From: Sphingosinicella flava
Lineage (GTDB): Bacteria; Pseudomonadota; Alphaproteobacteria; Sphingomonadales; Sphingomonadaceae
NCBI RefSeq assembly: GCF_016025255.1
Contig: NZ_CP065592.1
Location: 1,345,122 to 1,409,121 of the forward strand
Direction of reading: 5' to 3'
DNA: 64,000 nucleotides
The translations under genes and the position numbers were made by a program. The notes under the pieces are model-generated. The model searched no databases and was not told the DNA's origin. It saw nothing but the letters and a program-made list of their open reading frames with translations. Positions 29,474 through 38,915 of the stretch are shown here, one piece after another. Within the stretch, counting starts at the first letter, position 1. The number at the start of each line of letters is the position of its first letter.

Positions 29474-31342
29474 TTGTCCTTCGTGCGTGGTGCCTGGAAG
29501 CTGCTCGTCGGGATCAAGGATGCCTTCGTCCTCCTCCTGATGCTCCTGTTCTTCGGCATGCTCTATGCCCTCCTCACCGCCATTCCCAATGCCGGCAGTG
29601 TCGATGACGGCGCCCTGCTCCTCGACCTGTCCGGGAGCATCGTCGAACAGCCGGCGGAGGCCGATCCGCTGGCGCTCGCGATGGGCGGCTCCTCGCTCGC
29701 CCGCGAATATAGCCGCCGCGATGTGGTGCGGGCGCTGACCCTGGCGGCGGATGACAGCCGAGTGAAGGCCGTGGCCGTCGACCTCGATGTCTTCACCGGC
29801 GGCGGACAGGTGGCGATCGGCGACGTCGCCGACGCGATGGAAAAGGTGAAGAAGGCGGGCAAGCCGGTGGTCGCCTATGCCACCGGATATGGCGACGACA
29901 GCTATCTCCTCGCCGCGCATGCGAGCGAAGTGTGGCTCAATCCCCTGGGCGCGGTGCTGATCGCCGGCCCGGGCGGCCAGAACCTTTATTATAAAGGCTT
30001 GATGGACAAATTGGGTGTCACCGCGAACATCTATCGCGTCGGCACTTACAAGGCGGCCGTGGAGCCTTATTCGCGCACCGATATGTCGCCCGAATCACGG
30101 CAGGCGAGCCAGGCGCTCGCCGACGCGCTGTGGGAGCAGTGGCTGGATGATGTCGCCAAGGCGCGGCCGAAGGCGGCGAACGTCGCGGCCTATGCCATGC
30201 AACCGGCCGAAGCCCTTGCCGCGACAAGAGGCGACATGGCCCAGGCCGCGCTCCGCGCGGGCCTCGTCGACAAGATTGGCGACCGCTCCGCCTTCGGCGC
30301 GCGCATGGCGCAGCTCGCCGGGGCCGACGAAGAGAATCTGGCGGGCGGGTATAAGGCAATCGCCTATGACGATTGGATCGCCGCCAACCCTGCGGCCACG
30401 ACCGGCAAGATCGGCGTCGTCACCGTCGCCGGAACCATCGTCGACGGCGAAGCGGGACCGGGCACTGCCGGGGGCACCACCATCGCCGACATCATCCGGA
30501 AGGGGCTAAGCGAACAAAATCTAAGCGCGCTTGTGGTGCGCGTCGATTCGCCCGGCGGCTCGGTCCTTGCCTCCGAAGAAATCAGGCTGGCGGTGCTGGA
30601 AGCGAAGAAAAAGGGCCTTCCCGTCGTCGTCTCGATGGGTTCGGTCGCCGCGAGCGGCGGTTATTGGGTCGCCACGACCGGCGACCGCATCTTCGCGGAA
30701 CCGGGCACGATCACCGGCTCGATCGGTGTCTTCGGCATCATCCCCAGCTTCGAAGGCCTGGCGCAAAAGATCGGCGTGAATGCCGATGGCGTGGGGACGA
30801 CTCCGCTGTCGGGGGAACCCAACGTCTTCAAGGGGCCGTCCGACACCGTCGACCGCCTGCTCCAGATGGGCGTGGAAAACACCTATCGCCGCTTCCTCGC
30901 CCTCGTCGCCAACACCCGGAAGCTGCCGGTGGAGCGCGTCGACCGGATCGCCCAAGGCAGGGTTTGGGACGGTGGCACGGCACGCCAGATCGGTCTCGTC
31001 GACCAGTTCGGCTCCATCGACGACGCCATAGCCGACGCCGCGCGCCGCGCGAAGCTCGATCCGGGCGCAGCGGAAACCGTCTATCTCGAACATGAGAAAA
31101 CTTTCCTCGAAACGCTGATGGCCGATCTCTCGTCGGAAACGCCGGAGGGCGCGCGCGACGCCTTTTCTCGTCTTGCGCTGCGGCCCGAATGGCTGATGGC
31201 CCGGGCGCTGTCTGATGCGCGGGAGATGATGAGCGGGCCCGCCATCCAGGCGCGCTGCCTCGATTGCCCGATACCCGCCGTGCCCACGCACAGTTCCGGC
31301 AAAGAGGGATTATGGGCGCTCGTCGCGAAGTGGATCAGCTAA
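29474..31342 (+). CDS. sppA: Signal peptide peptidase SppA, 67-kDa type
   Basis: 622 residues. TTG start at 29474 with AAGGAG 8 nt upstream. A single membrane anchor (about 17-40) is followed by two tandem S49 domains. The catalytic Lys is in GTYKAAVEPYSRTDM (near 193) in the first domain and the Ser is in SVAASGGYWVATTG (near 393) in the second, the arrangement of E. coli SppA. It cleaves signal peptides left in the membrane. The last 40 residues contain CLDCPIPAVP, not a family hallmark. Single gene, convergent with the channel gene. Confidence 0.94.
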   Translation: MSFVRGAWKLLVGIKDAFVLLLMLLFFGMLYALLTAIPNAGSVDDGALLLDLSGSIVEQPAEADPLALAMGGSSLAREYSRRDVVRALTLAADDSRVKAVAVDLDVFTGGGQVAIGDVADAMEKVKKAGKPVVAYATGYGDDSYLLAAHASEVWLNPLGAVLIAGPGGQNLYYKGLMDKLGVTANIYRVGTYKAAVEPYSRTDMSPESRQASQALADALWEQWLDDVAKARPKAANVAAYAMQPAEALAATRGDMAQAALRAGLVDKIGDRSAFGARMAQLAGADEENLAGGYKAIAYDDWIAANPAATTGKIGVVTVAGTIVDGEAGPGTAGGTTIADIIRKGLSEQNLSALVVRVDSPGGSVLASEEIRLAVLEAKKKGLPVVVSMGSVAASGGYWVATTGDRIFAEPGTITGSIGVFGIIPSFEGLAQKIGVNADGVGTTPLSGEPNVFKGPSDTVDRLLQMGVENTYRRFLALVANTRKLPVERVDRIAQGRVWDGGTARQIGLVDQFGSIDDAIADAARRAKLDPGAAETVYLEHEKTFLETLMADLSSETPEGARDAFSRLALRPEWLMARALSDAREMMSGPAIQARCLDCPIPAVPTHSSGKEGLWALVAKWIS

Positions 31343-31354
31343 GAACCCTGCGCA

Positions 31355-31978
31355 TCAGGCCTTGTAAGCGGGGAGCGACCACCCCCGCCAGATGGCAAGG
31401 CCCCGGAGCAAAAAGCCTGCGAGCGCGGCCAGCGGACCGGCGATGAACCCGGGCAAGCCGGCTAAGGTCAGCGCCACCATCAGGGCGGCCGACAATGCCG
31501 CGGCGGTCACATAGAGCTCGGGCCGCATCAGGATCGACGGCTCGCCCGCCAAGAGGTCGCGGATGATCCCGCCGACGCATGCGGTGAGAACGCCCATCGC
31601 CATGGCCGGGAGCGGCGCTACGCCCCACGCAAGCCCCTTGGCCGCGCCGAAGGTCGCATAGGCCGCGAGCCCCACCGCATCGAGCCAGTCCAGCGTCTTG
31701 CCCCGCCACAATCGCGCGGGCGTCGCCCACACGATCAAGGCCGCGGCGAAGCAGATGAACAATATGACGTTGCTGTGGACCCAAAAGACCGGCGCCCCGA
31801 TCAGCAGGTCGCGCACGGTTCCGCCGCCGGTCCCGGTGATCACCGCGAAGAAAAGAAACGTGACGAGCGTCTGCCTCTTCGCCCCCGCCGCGAGCGCGCC
31901 GGACAAGGCGAAGACAAGGATGCCCGCAAGGTCGAGCCATTGCAGCACGAGGCCAAGCTGTTCGGCGGCAATGGGCAT
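31355..31978 (-). CDS. TRIC-family cation channel protein (YadS/YicG type)
   Basis: 207 residues with seven hydrophobic helices built as two repeats of three plus one. The glycine signature of the family appears twice: GTGGGTVRDLLIGA in the first repeat and CVGGIIRDLLAGEPSIL in the second. Prokaryotic members form trimeric potassium-permeable channels; the E. coli homologues were linked to glycine transport. Start at MPIAAEQLGLVLQWLDLAG. It ends 12 nt from the sppA stop (convergent) and a long inverted repeat lies upstream. Confidence 0.9.
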   Translation of the reverse strand: MPIAAEQLGLVLQWLDLAGILVFALSGALAAGAKRQTLVTFLFFAVITGTGGGTVRDLLIGAPVFWVHSNVILFICFAAALIVWATPARLWRGKTLDWLDAVGLAAYATFGAAKGLAWGVAPLPAMAMGVLTACVGGIIRDLLAGEPSILMRPELYVTAAALSAALMVALTLAGLPGFIAGPLAALAGFLLRGLAIWRGWSLPAYKA

Positions 31979-32013
31979 GGCGTTACTCCCATGGTCGAAC
32001 CCGCACTATAAAG

Positions 32014-32118
32014 CCCTCCCCCTTGATGGGGGAGGGTTGGGTGGGGGTGATGCTTCCTGAAGTACACCGCCCTACGTCGTAGATCACCCCCACCCAACCT
32101 CACCCATCAAGGGGAGGG
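32014..32118. repeat. Long inverted repeat (family C)
   Basis: Two arms of about 37 nt, nearly perfect reverse complements (left arm begins CCCTCCCCCTTGATGG and ends GGGTGGGGGTGAT; right arm begins ATCACCCCCACCCAACC), flank a 31-nt centre. Each arm also contains its own small hairpin (CCCTCCCCC-TTGAT-GGGGGAGGG on the left). It lies between the lpd stop and the TRIC gene start and may terminate the suc transcript. Confidence 0.85.
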
Positions 32119-32149
32119 AATAAGAGGCACTTCCTAAGTGGGAGTGCAA

Positions 32150-33544
32150 TCAAATATGGATGGGCTTGCCGGTCACCGCCATCGCTGCTTCCTTCAGCGC
32201 TTCCGAATGGGTCGGATGCGCATGGCAAGTATAGGCGATGTCCTCGCTCGTCGCGCCGAATTCCATCGCCTGCGCGGCCTGGGCGATCATCGTGCCTGCG
32301 AGCGATGAGACGATGTGGACGCCGAGCACGCGGTCGGTCTTGGCGTCGGCGACGATCTTCACGAAACCGTCTGTGTCGTTGATCGCCTTGGCGCGGCTGT
32401 TCGCCATCATCGGGAACTTGCCGACCTTCACCTCGCCCTTTTCCTTCGCCTGCTCCTCGGTAAGGCCGACGCCGGCGATCTCCGGGTGAGTGTAGACGAC
32501 CGACGGGATCACATCATGGTTCACAATGCCGGTGAGGCCCGCGATATTCTCCGCCACCGCAATGCCTTCATCCTCAGCCTTGTGGGCCAGCATCGGGCCG
32601 GGGATCACGTCGCCGATCGCCCAAATGCCGGGCACCCCTGTCGCGAAATCGTGATCCGTCTCGATCTGTCCGCGATTGTTGACGGTCAAACCCGCTTTAT
32701 CGAGGCCAAGGCCGTCCGTATTGGGGCGGCGGCCGATGGAGACCAGCACGACATCCGCCTCGATCGTCTCGGCCGCGCCGCCGGCTGCAGGTTCCATGGT
32801 GACGGTCGCCTTGCCGCCATTCACCGTGACGCCAGTGACCTTGGTCGACGTCCGCAATTCGAAGCCCTGCTTCTTGAAAATCTTCGCCGCCTCCTTGCGG
32901 ACTTCGGCGTCCATGCCCGGCAGGATCTGGTCGACATATTCGACTACGGTCACCTTGGCGCCGAGCCGCTTCCACACCGATCCCAGCTCCAGTCCGATCA
33001 CCCCGCCGCCGATGACGACGAGATGCTCCGGCACCTTCGGCAGTTCGAGCGCACTGGTGGAATCGACGACCACTTCATGGTCGATTTCGACACCCGGCAG
33101 TGACATGACCGACGAACCGGTCGCGATCACGATATTCTTGGCACGAACGGTGCGGCCCGCGACCTCCACGGTGTCCTTACCGGTGAAGGTGGCGAGACCC
33201 TTCAGCCATTCGACCTTGTTCTTCTTGAACAGAAATTCGATGCCGCCAGTAAGGCCCGTCACGGCATCCGTGCGCTGCTTGTGCATGGCATCGAGGTCGA
33301 GGCTGACCTTCTCCGCCTTCACGCCATATTTGGCGAGCGCGCCCGAATTGGCTTCCGCGAACAATTCCGACGCATGGAGCAAGGCCTTCGAAGGAATACA
33401 GCCGACATTGAGGCAGGTGCCGCCCAGCGTCGCCCGGCTTTCCGCGCACGCCGTCTTGAGGCCCAGCTGCGCCGCCCGGATCGCCGCGACATAACCGCCC
33501 GGCCCCGCGCCGATCACCAGAACGTCGAAATCATAGTCAGCCAT
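32150..33544 (-). CDS. lpd: Dihydrolipoyl dehydrogenase (E3), oxoglutarate dehydrogenase-linked copy
   Basis: 464 residues with the FAD motif VIGAGPGGYVAAIRAAQLG, the redox disulphide GGTCLNVGCIPSKALL, the NAD motif IGGGVIGLELGSVW and the C-terminal HPTHSEALKE. It differs from the pdh-linked E3 around the disulphide (CLNVGC against CLNWGC). It ends the mdh-sucD-sucA-sucB cluster, so it most likely serves 2-oxoglutarate dehydrogenase. Its start overlaps the end of a small membrane-protein gene by 8 nt. Confidence 0.96.
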   Translation of the reverse strand: MADYDFDVLVIGAGPGGYVAAIRAAQLGLKTACAESRATLGGTCLNVGCIPSKALLHASELFAEANSGALAKYGVKAEKVSLDLDAMHKQRTDAVTGLTGGIEFLFKKNKVEWLKGLATFTGKDTVEVAGRTVRAKNIVIATGSSVMSLPGVEIDHEVVVDSTSALELPKVPEHLVVIGGGVIGLELGSVWKRLGAKVTVVEYVDQILPGMDAEVRKEAAKIFKKQGFELRTSTKVTGVTVNGGKATVTMEPAAGGAAETIEADVVLVSIGRRPNTDGLGLDKAGLTVNNRGQIETDHDFATGVPGIWAIGDVIPGPMLAHKAEDEGIAVAENIAGLTGIVNHDVIPSVVYTHPEIAGVGLTEEQAKEKGEVKVGKFPMMANSRAKAINDTDGFVKIVADAKTDRVLGVHIVSSLAGTMIAQAAQAMEFGATSEDIAYTCHAHPTHSEALKEAAMAVTGKPIHI

Positions 33545-33764
33545 TTTCTACCTCATGCGAGCGTTGCTTTGCTCTAGACTGTTCGTACGCGCGCCAAGAT
33601 TGTCGGCCTTCTATGCCCAGGACAAACATAAGCGCCACATAGAAAATCATAGGTATCATCACGTCGGAAACAGATTGGGCATTCCGAATAAAGAAAACCA
33701 AACCTCCAAAACCCAGCAATGATGCCAAGTATATATATCTCAGCGGTATAACCCGGCGGCGCAT
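33537..33764 (-). CDS. Small two-helix membrane protein between sucB and lpd
   Basis: 75 residues from ATG 33764, whose A is preceded by the sucB stop in the form TGATG. Two hydrophobic helices (about 9-27 and 35-53) are followed by a charged tail (QSWRAYEQSRAKQRSHEVEN). No family is recognised. The local base composition is AT-richer than sucB and lpd. It overlaps lpd by 8 nt. Position between the E2 and E3 genes parallels the small membrane genes of the pdh cluster. Confidence 0.65.
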   Translation of the reverse strand: MRRRVIPLRYIYLASLLGFGGLVFFIRNAQSVSDVMIPMIFYVALMFVLGIEGRQSWRAYEQSRAKQRSHEVENG

Positions 33765-35032
33765 CAAAGATCGATCAGCAACCGCGTCGGATCTTCCAGC
33801 GCTTCCTTCATGCGGACGAGGAAGGTCACCGCCTCGCGGCCGTCAACCAGGCGGTGGTCGTAGCTCAATGCCAGATACATCATCGGACGAACCACGATCT
33901 CGCCGTTCCGCACGACCGGCCGTTCCTCGATCCGGTGCATGCCGAGAACCGCCGATTGCGGCGGGTTGATGATCGGGGTCGACAGGAGCGAGCCGAACAC
34001 GCCGCCATTGGAGATGGTGAAGGTGCCGCCCTTCATATCGTCCATGCTGAGCGTGCCGTCTTTGGCGCGACGCCCAAAATCGGCGATCGTCTTTTCGATC
34101 TCGGCAAAACTCATCTTGTCGGCGTTGCGGATCACCGGAACGACGAGGCCGTTCGGCGCCGACACCGCGACCGACACGTCGAGATAGTCGTGATAGACGA
34201 TCTCGTCGCCCTCGATATAGGCGTTGACGGAAGGCACGTCGCGGGCAGCCAAGGCCGCCGCCTTCACGAAGAAGCCCATGAAGCCGAGGCGGATCTGGTG
34301 CTTCTTTTCGAACAGGTCCTTATATTTGGCCCGCGCCTCCATGACCGCGCTCATGTCGAGGTCGTTGAAGGTGGTGAGAAGCGCGGCGGTATTCTGCGCT
34401 TCCTTCAGCCGCTTGGCGATGGTCTGGCGCAGGCGCGTCATGCGGACGCGCTCTTCCTTGCGCTCTTGTGTTCCTGCGGAAGCAGGAACCCAGTCCTGCG
34501 CCGAAGTCTGGGCTCCTGCTTTCGCAGGAGCACTCGGTGCGTTCTGCGCGGCAGCCAACACGTCGTCCTTCGTCAAGCGCCCGTCCTTGCCTGTGCCCTT
34601 GATCCTCGACGGGTCGAGGCCATGCTCGAGCACCAGGCGGCGCACGGCGGGAGACAGGGTGAGGCTGCTGTCCTGCGACGCCTCGGCAGCGTCGCGAAGC
34701 TCGATATTTTCTCCGGCACCTTGCGGGTTCACCGGCGTCGCGGCGACTTCCGGCGCCTTCGCCGCGGCTTGCGGCTGCGCGGAGGCAGCACCCGAACCAG
34801 CCTCGATCCGGGCGATCAGCGCGCCGACCTGCACGGTATCCCCTTCGGCAACCACGGGCTCACCCATCGTGCCGGCCACCGGCGAAGGCACTTCGACCGC
34901 GACCTTGTCGGTCTCCAGGCTGGCGATCGGCTCGTCGGCCTTCACGGGATCGCCGGGCTTCTTCAGCCATTGGCCCAAGGTGGCTTCGGTGATCGATTCG
35001 CCCAGAGTGGGGACGGTTACGTCGGTCGCCAT
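33764..35032 (-). CDS. sucB: 2-Oxoglutarate dehydrogenase E2, dihydrolipoamide succinyltransferase
   Basis: 422 residues from [20 protein letters not shown] at 35032 with AAGAGG upstream. Lipoyl domain (1-75, Lys in [12 protein letters not shown]), linker, E3-binding domain (about 118-155, [20 protein letters not shown]), second linker (about 160-195), catalytic domain ending with [13 protein letters not shown]. The second linker contains residues about 167-189 (PAKAGAQ...WVPASAGTQ), which are the translation of a REP-like palindromic repeat sitting in frame (34468-34533). The repeat is 66 bp, a multiple of three, and leaves the reading frame open. Confidence 0.96.
   Translation of the reverse strand: MATDVTVPTLGESITEATLGQWLKKPGDPVKADEPIASLETDKVAVEVPSPVAGTMGEPVVAEGDTVQVGALIARIEAGSGAASAQPQAAAKAPEVAATPVNPQGAGENIELRDAAEASQDSSLTLSPAVRRLVLEHGLDPSRIKGTGKDGRLTKDDVLAAAQNAPSAPAKAGAQTSAQDWVPASAGTQERKEERVRMTRLRQTIAKRLKEAQNTAALLTTFNDLDMSAVMEARAKYKDLFEKKHQIRLGFMGFFVKAAALAARDVPSVNAYIEGDEIVYHDYLDVSVAVSAPNGLVVPVIRNADKMSFAEIEKTIADFGRRAKDGTLSMDDMKGGTFTISNGGVFGSLLSTPIINPPQSAVLGMHRIEERPVVRNGEIVVRPMMYLALSYDHRLVDGREAVTFLVRMKEALEDPTRLLIDL
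34468..34533. repeat. REP-like inverted hairpin pair, copy 4, in frame inside sucB
   Basis: Two arms, TTCCTGC-GGAA-GCAGGAA and CTCCTGC-TTTC-GCAGGAG, 66 bp in total, exactly 22 codons. It adds no stop in the sucB frame and is translated into an Ala/Gly/Ser/Gln-rich stretch placed in the unstructured linker before the catalytic domain. Confidence 0.92.
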
Positions 35033-35060
35033 TCTCATTGCCTCTTTTCAGTGCCAAAAC

Positions 35061-35150
35061 CCGTTCGGGCCGAGCTTGTCGAAGCCCTGCCCTTACTTCC
35101 CCTGGCATGAAGAAGGAAGGACAGCCCGTCGACCGGCTCAGGGCAAGCGG
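35061..35150. repeat. Imperfect inverted repeat (family D) between sucA and sucB
   Basis: Left arm CCGTTCGGGCCGAGCTTGTC continuing GAAGCCCTGCCCTTAC; right arm starts GGAAGGACAGCCCGTCGACC and ends GGCAAGCGG. The arms are about 36 nt and imperfectly complementary around a 14-nt centre. Similar dispersed elements with CGAGCTTGTCGAAGCCCTG are familiar from sphingomonads. It lies inside the sucA-sucB transcript. Confidence 0.7.
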
Positions 35151-35175
35151 TGCCTATGTTTGCGCCGGGTGCCAA

Positions 35176-37995
35176 TTACCCCGCCTTGCGTTGTTCGGGC
35201 GCGTCGCCGCCATGGCCGAGCGCTTCCGCGATCAATGCCGCCTGCTCCGCCGCGTGACGCTTGGCAAGGCCCGTCGCGGGCGATGCGGCGGCGGCGCGGC
35301 CGGCATAGGCCGGACGCTGCGGCTTTGCCCCTGCGTCCACCAGGCATTGCTCGACATAATCGCGGACGAAATTCCAATAGCCGTTATTCTTCGGCTCTTC
35401 CTGCGCCCACACCACCTCTTCGAGGTTCGTCATGCGCCGCAGGCGCGCAATGAGCGGCTCGGACGGGAAAGGATAGAGCTGTTCGATGCGGATGATCGCC
35501 GTGTTCCTGTCGCCCGCCTTGTCGCGCGCGTCGATCAGGTCATAGGCGACCTTGCCCGAACACAGGACCAGCCGCTTCACATCCTGGTCCGCAGGCGCCG
35601 AAGGATCGGAGAGGATCCGCATGAAGTGGCTCTCGCCGGTAAAGTCCGCCGCGCTCGACACCGCCGCCTTGTGCCGCAGCAGCGATTTGGGCGTCATGAT
35701 GACCAGCGGCTTCCTGAAACCACGCAGCATCTGACGGCGCAGGATGTGGAAGTAATTGGCCGGGGTCGTGCAGTTCGCGACCTGCATATTGTCCTCGGCG
35801 CAGAGCTGCAGATAGCGCTCCGGACGCGCCGAGCTATGCTCCGGTCCCTGGCCTTCATAACCGTGCGGCAGGAGCATCACGAGGCCGTTGGCGCGCAGCC
35901 ATTTGGCTTCACCCGCCGACAGGAACTGGTCGATCATAACCTGCGCGCCGTTGGCGAAATCGCCGAACTGCGCTTCCCAGAGGACGAGGGTCTTCGGGTC
36001 GGTGAGCGCATAGCCATATTCGAAACCGAGCACCCCGAATTCGGAGAGCGGGCTGTCGCGCACCTCGAACCGGCCGCCTTCGATCCTCGTCAGCGGAATA
36101 TATTTGGCGCCGGTCTGCTGATCGACCCACACGGCGTGGCGATGGCTGAAGGTGCCGCGTCCGCTGTCCTGGCCGGACAGGCGGATATTATAGGCTTCCT
36201 TCATGAGCGAGCCGAAAGCCAAGGCCTCACCGGTCGCCCAGTCGAACCCCTGGCCGGACGCGAACATCTCGCGCTTGGCATCGAGGATGCGGGTGAGGGT
36301 CTTGTGGACGCTCACCCCTTCCGGAACCGTGGTCAGCGTCCGCCCAAGCTCCTGAAGCGTATCCGTGTCGATCGCCGTCGAAACGTTGCGGCGTTCCGTC
36401 TCCGGCGTGCCGGGCTTGTTGAAGCCCGCCCAGCGGCCTTCGAACCAGTCCGCCTTGTTCGGCAGATAGGATTTCGCCGCTTCGAACTCGCCTTCGAGCA
36501 AATTCGTGAACTGCTCCACCTGCCTATCCACCCACGCCTGGTCGATCACGCCTTCCGCGATCAGCCGGCGGGCGTAGATTTCGGAAATCGGCGGGTGCTG
36601 GCGGATCGCCGCATACATGACCGGCTGCGTGAAGCTCGGTTCGTCGCCTTCATTATGGCCGAAGCGGCGGTAGCACCACATGTCGATCACGATGTCGCGA
36701 TTGAACTGCTGGCGATATTCGATGGCTAGCTTGCAGGCGAAGGTGACGGCTTCGGGATCGTCGCCGTTCACGTGCAGGATCGGCGCCTGGACGCTCTTCG
36801 CGATGTCCGACGGATAAGGCGAGGACCGCGCGAATTGCGGGCTCGTCGTAAAGCCGACCTGGTTGTTGATCACGAAATGGATCGTGCCGCCGGTCGCATA
36901 GCCCGGCAGGCCGGAGAAGCCGAAGCATTCCGCGACGATCCCCTGCCCGGCAAAGGCCGCGTCGCCGTGGAGCAGCACCGGAAGGACGGTGTCGCCTTCC
37001 TTGTCGTCGATCATCGTCTGGATCGCGCGCACCTTGCCCAGAACGACCGGGTCGACCGCCTCGAGATGGCTGGGGTTCGGGACCAGCGACATATGCACCT
37101 TGATCCCGTCGAACTCGCGGTCCGACGAGGTGCCAAGGTGGTACTTCACGTCGCCCGATCCGCCGACATCGGCCGGGTTGGTCGCACCGCCCGCAAATTC
37201 ATTGAAGATGGCGCGATAGGGCTTGCCCATGACATTGGCGAGGACGTTCAGGCGGCCGCGATGGGCCATGCCGAACACGATCTCGCGCACGCCATATTGG
37301 CCGCCATATTTGATGACGCTTTCCAGCGCTGGGATCATCGATTCCCCGCCGTCGAGGCCGAAGCGCTTCGTGCCCACATATTTCTTGGCGAGGAAGCGTT
37401 CCCACTGCTCGCCCTGGATAACCTTGGCGAGGATGGCCTGCTTGCCCTCGGGCGTGAAATGGATCTCTGCGTCGCGGCCTTCCATCCGGTCCTGAAGGAA
37501 GCGCCGCTCCTCCAGGTCGTTGATGTGCATATATTCGAGGCCGACATTGCCGCAATAATTGCGGCGCAGCACGTCGACGATCTCCCGCACGGTGGCATAT
37601 TCGAAGCCGAGCGTGCCGCAGAGATAGACGGGCCGGTCGAGCGCTTCGCCCGTAAAGCCGTGAAATTCCGGCGTCAGATCGGCGGGAAGATCGCGGTGAG
37701 ACAGGCCCAAGGGATCGAGGTTGGCGGCAAGATGCCCCCGCACGCGATAGGTGCGGATCAGCATCATCGCGCGAATGCTGTCGTCTGCGGCCTGCTTGAC
37801 TTCGGCATCGGACTTTCCGGCCGACACGGCCTTGTCCTTCGCCTTGGCGGCAACCTTGTCTAGCGCCATCAGCGTCGGGTCGAGGCCCTGATTGACCTCG
37901 TCAAGCTGCGTCAGCGGCCAGTTGTCACGCGCCCAACTGGGGCCTTGCTCCCGTTCGCTGTCACCGAACATGTCCACGCTCATCGTCTTTCCCAT
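35176..37995 (-). CDS. sucA: 2-Oxoglutarate dehydrogenase E1
   Basis: 939 residues from MGKTMSVDMFGDSEREQG; MSVDMFGD at 37983 is an alternative, but GAGGG fits the longer start. N-terminal E2-interaction helix, thiamine-diphosphate domain with GMAHRGRLNVLANV and HGDAAFAGQGIVAE, transketolase-like domain with FSHRHAVWVDQQTG, and the C-terminal ending LARLRRMTNLEEVVWAQEEP. The final 30 residues are Ala-rich. It decarboxylates 2-oxoglutarate and loads succinyl onto SucB. Gap to sucD is 35 nt. Confidence 0.97.
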   Translation of the reverse strand: MGKTMSVDMFGDSEREQGPSWARDNWPLTQLDEVNQGLDPTLMALDKVAAKAKDKAVSAGKSDAEVKQAADDSIRAMMLIRTYRVRGHLAANLDPLGLSHRDLPADLTPEFHGFTGEALDRPVYLCGTLGFEYATVREIVDVLRRNYCGNVGLEYMHINDLEERRFLQDRMEGRDAEIHFTPEGKQAILAKVIQGEQWERFLAKKYVGTKRFGLDGGESMIPALESVIKYGGQYGVREIVFGMAHRGRLNVLANVMGKPYRAIFNEFAGGATNPADVGGSGDVKYHLGTSSDREFDGIKVHMSLVPNPSHLEAVDPVVLGKVRAIQTMIDDKEGDTVLPVLLHGDAAFAGQGIVAECFGFSGLPGYATGGTIHFVINNQVGFTTSPQFARSSPYPSDIAKSVQAPILHVNGDDPEAVTFACKLAIEYRQQFNRDIVIDMWCYRRFGHNEGDEPSFTQPVMYAAIRQHPPISEIYARRLIAEGVIDQAWVDRQVEQFTNLLEGEFEAAKSYLPNKADWFEGRWAGFNKPGTPETERRNVSTAIDTDTLQELGRTLTTVPEGVSVHKTLTRILDAKREMFASGQGFDWATGEALAFGSLMKEAYNIRLSGQDSGRGTFSHRHAVWVDQQTGAKYIPLTRIEGGRFEVRDSPLSEFGVLGFEYGYALTDPKTLVLWEAQFGDFANGAQVMIDQFLSAGEAKWLRANGLVMLLPHGYEGQGPEHSSARPERYLQLCAEDNMQVANCTTPANYFHILRRQMLRGFRKPLVIMTPKSLLRHKAAVSSAADFTGESHFMRILSDPSAPADQDVKRLVLCSGKVAYDLIDARDKAGDRNTAIIRIEQLYPFPSEPLIARLRRMTNLEEVVWAQEEPKNNGYWNFVRDYVEQCLVDAGAKPQRPAYAGRAAAASPATGLAKRHAAEQAALIAEALGHGGDAPEQRKAG

Positions 37996-38030
37996 CGCGC
38001 CCTCTATAGCGCGCTGTTCTTACCTGCGGG

Positions 38031-38915
38031 TTAGCCCTTGAGGACTTCGACCAATGTCTTGCCAAGCTCAGATGGGCTCGGGGAGACGCGAATTCCAGCC
38101 GCTTCCATCGCCGCGATCTTGTCGTCCGCGCCGCCCTGGCCGCCCGACACGATCGCGCCGGCATGGCCCATGCGGCGGCCCGGAGGCGCCGTGCGGCCGG
38201 CGATGAAGCCGACCATCGGCTTCTTGCGGCCGCGCTTGGCTTCGTCCTTCAGGAATTGCGCGGCTTCCTCTTCGGCCGATCCGCCGATTTCGCCGATCAT
38301 GATGATCGACTTGGTCTCGTCGTCGGCGAGGAACAGCTCGAGCACGTCGATGAAGTTGGTGCCGTTGACCGGATCGCCGCCGATGCCGACAGCCGTGGTC
38401 TGGCCAAGGCCTTCGTTCGTCGTCTGGAACACCGCTTCGTAGGTGAGCGTGCCCGAACGCGACACGACGCCGACCGAGCCCTTGGAAAAGATGTTACCCG
38501 GCATGATGCCGATCTTGCACTCGTTCGGCGTCAACACGCCCGGGCAGTTCGGCCCGATGAGGCGCGACTTGGAACCGGAAAGCGCCCGCTTCACCTTCAC
38601 CATGTCGAGCACCGGAATGCCTTCGGTGATGCAGACGATCAGCGGCACTTCCGCGTCGATCGCCTCGAGGATCGAGTCGGCCGCGAAGGGCGGCGGCACG
38701 TAGATGACGGACGCGTCGGCGCCAGTCGCCTTCACCGCTTCATCGACGGTGTTGAAGACAGGAAGGCCGATATGCGTCTGACCGCCCTTGCCCGGCGTCA
38801 CGCCGCCGACAACCTGCGTGCCGTAAGCAATAGCCTGTTCCGAATGGAACGTCCCCTGCGCGCCGGTGAAACCCTGCGTGATGACCTTGGTATTCTTATT
38901 GACGAGAATGGACAT
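38031..38915 (-). CDS. sucD: Succinyl-CoA ligase, alpha subunit
   Basis: 294 residues. CoA-binding N-terminus ([20 protein letters not shown]), active-site phosphohistidine in [20 protein letters not shown], and the CoA-ligase fold throughout. It needs the beta subunit SucC, whose gene usually precedes sucD but is absent here and from the whole window. The sucD ATG shares one base with the stop of the exported protein gene upstream (TAATG), so the two are translationally coupled. Confidence 0.96.
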   Translation of the reverse strand: MSILVNKNTKVITQGFTGAQGTFHSEQAIAYGTQVVGGVTPGKGGQTHIGLPVFNTVDEAVKATGADASVIYVPPPFAADSILEAIDAEVPLIVCITEGIPVLDMVKVKRALSGSKSRLIGPNCPGVLTPNECKIGIMPGNIFSKGSVGVVSRSGTLTYEAVFQTTNEGLGQTTAVGIGGDPVNGTNFIDVLELFLADDETKSIIMIGEIGGSAEEEAAQFLKDEAKRGRKKPMVGFIAGRTAPPGRRMGHAGAIVSGGQGGADDKIAAMEAAGIRVSPSPSELGKTLVEVLKG

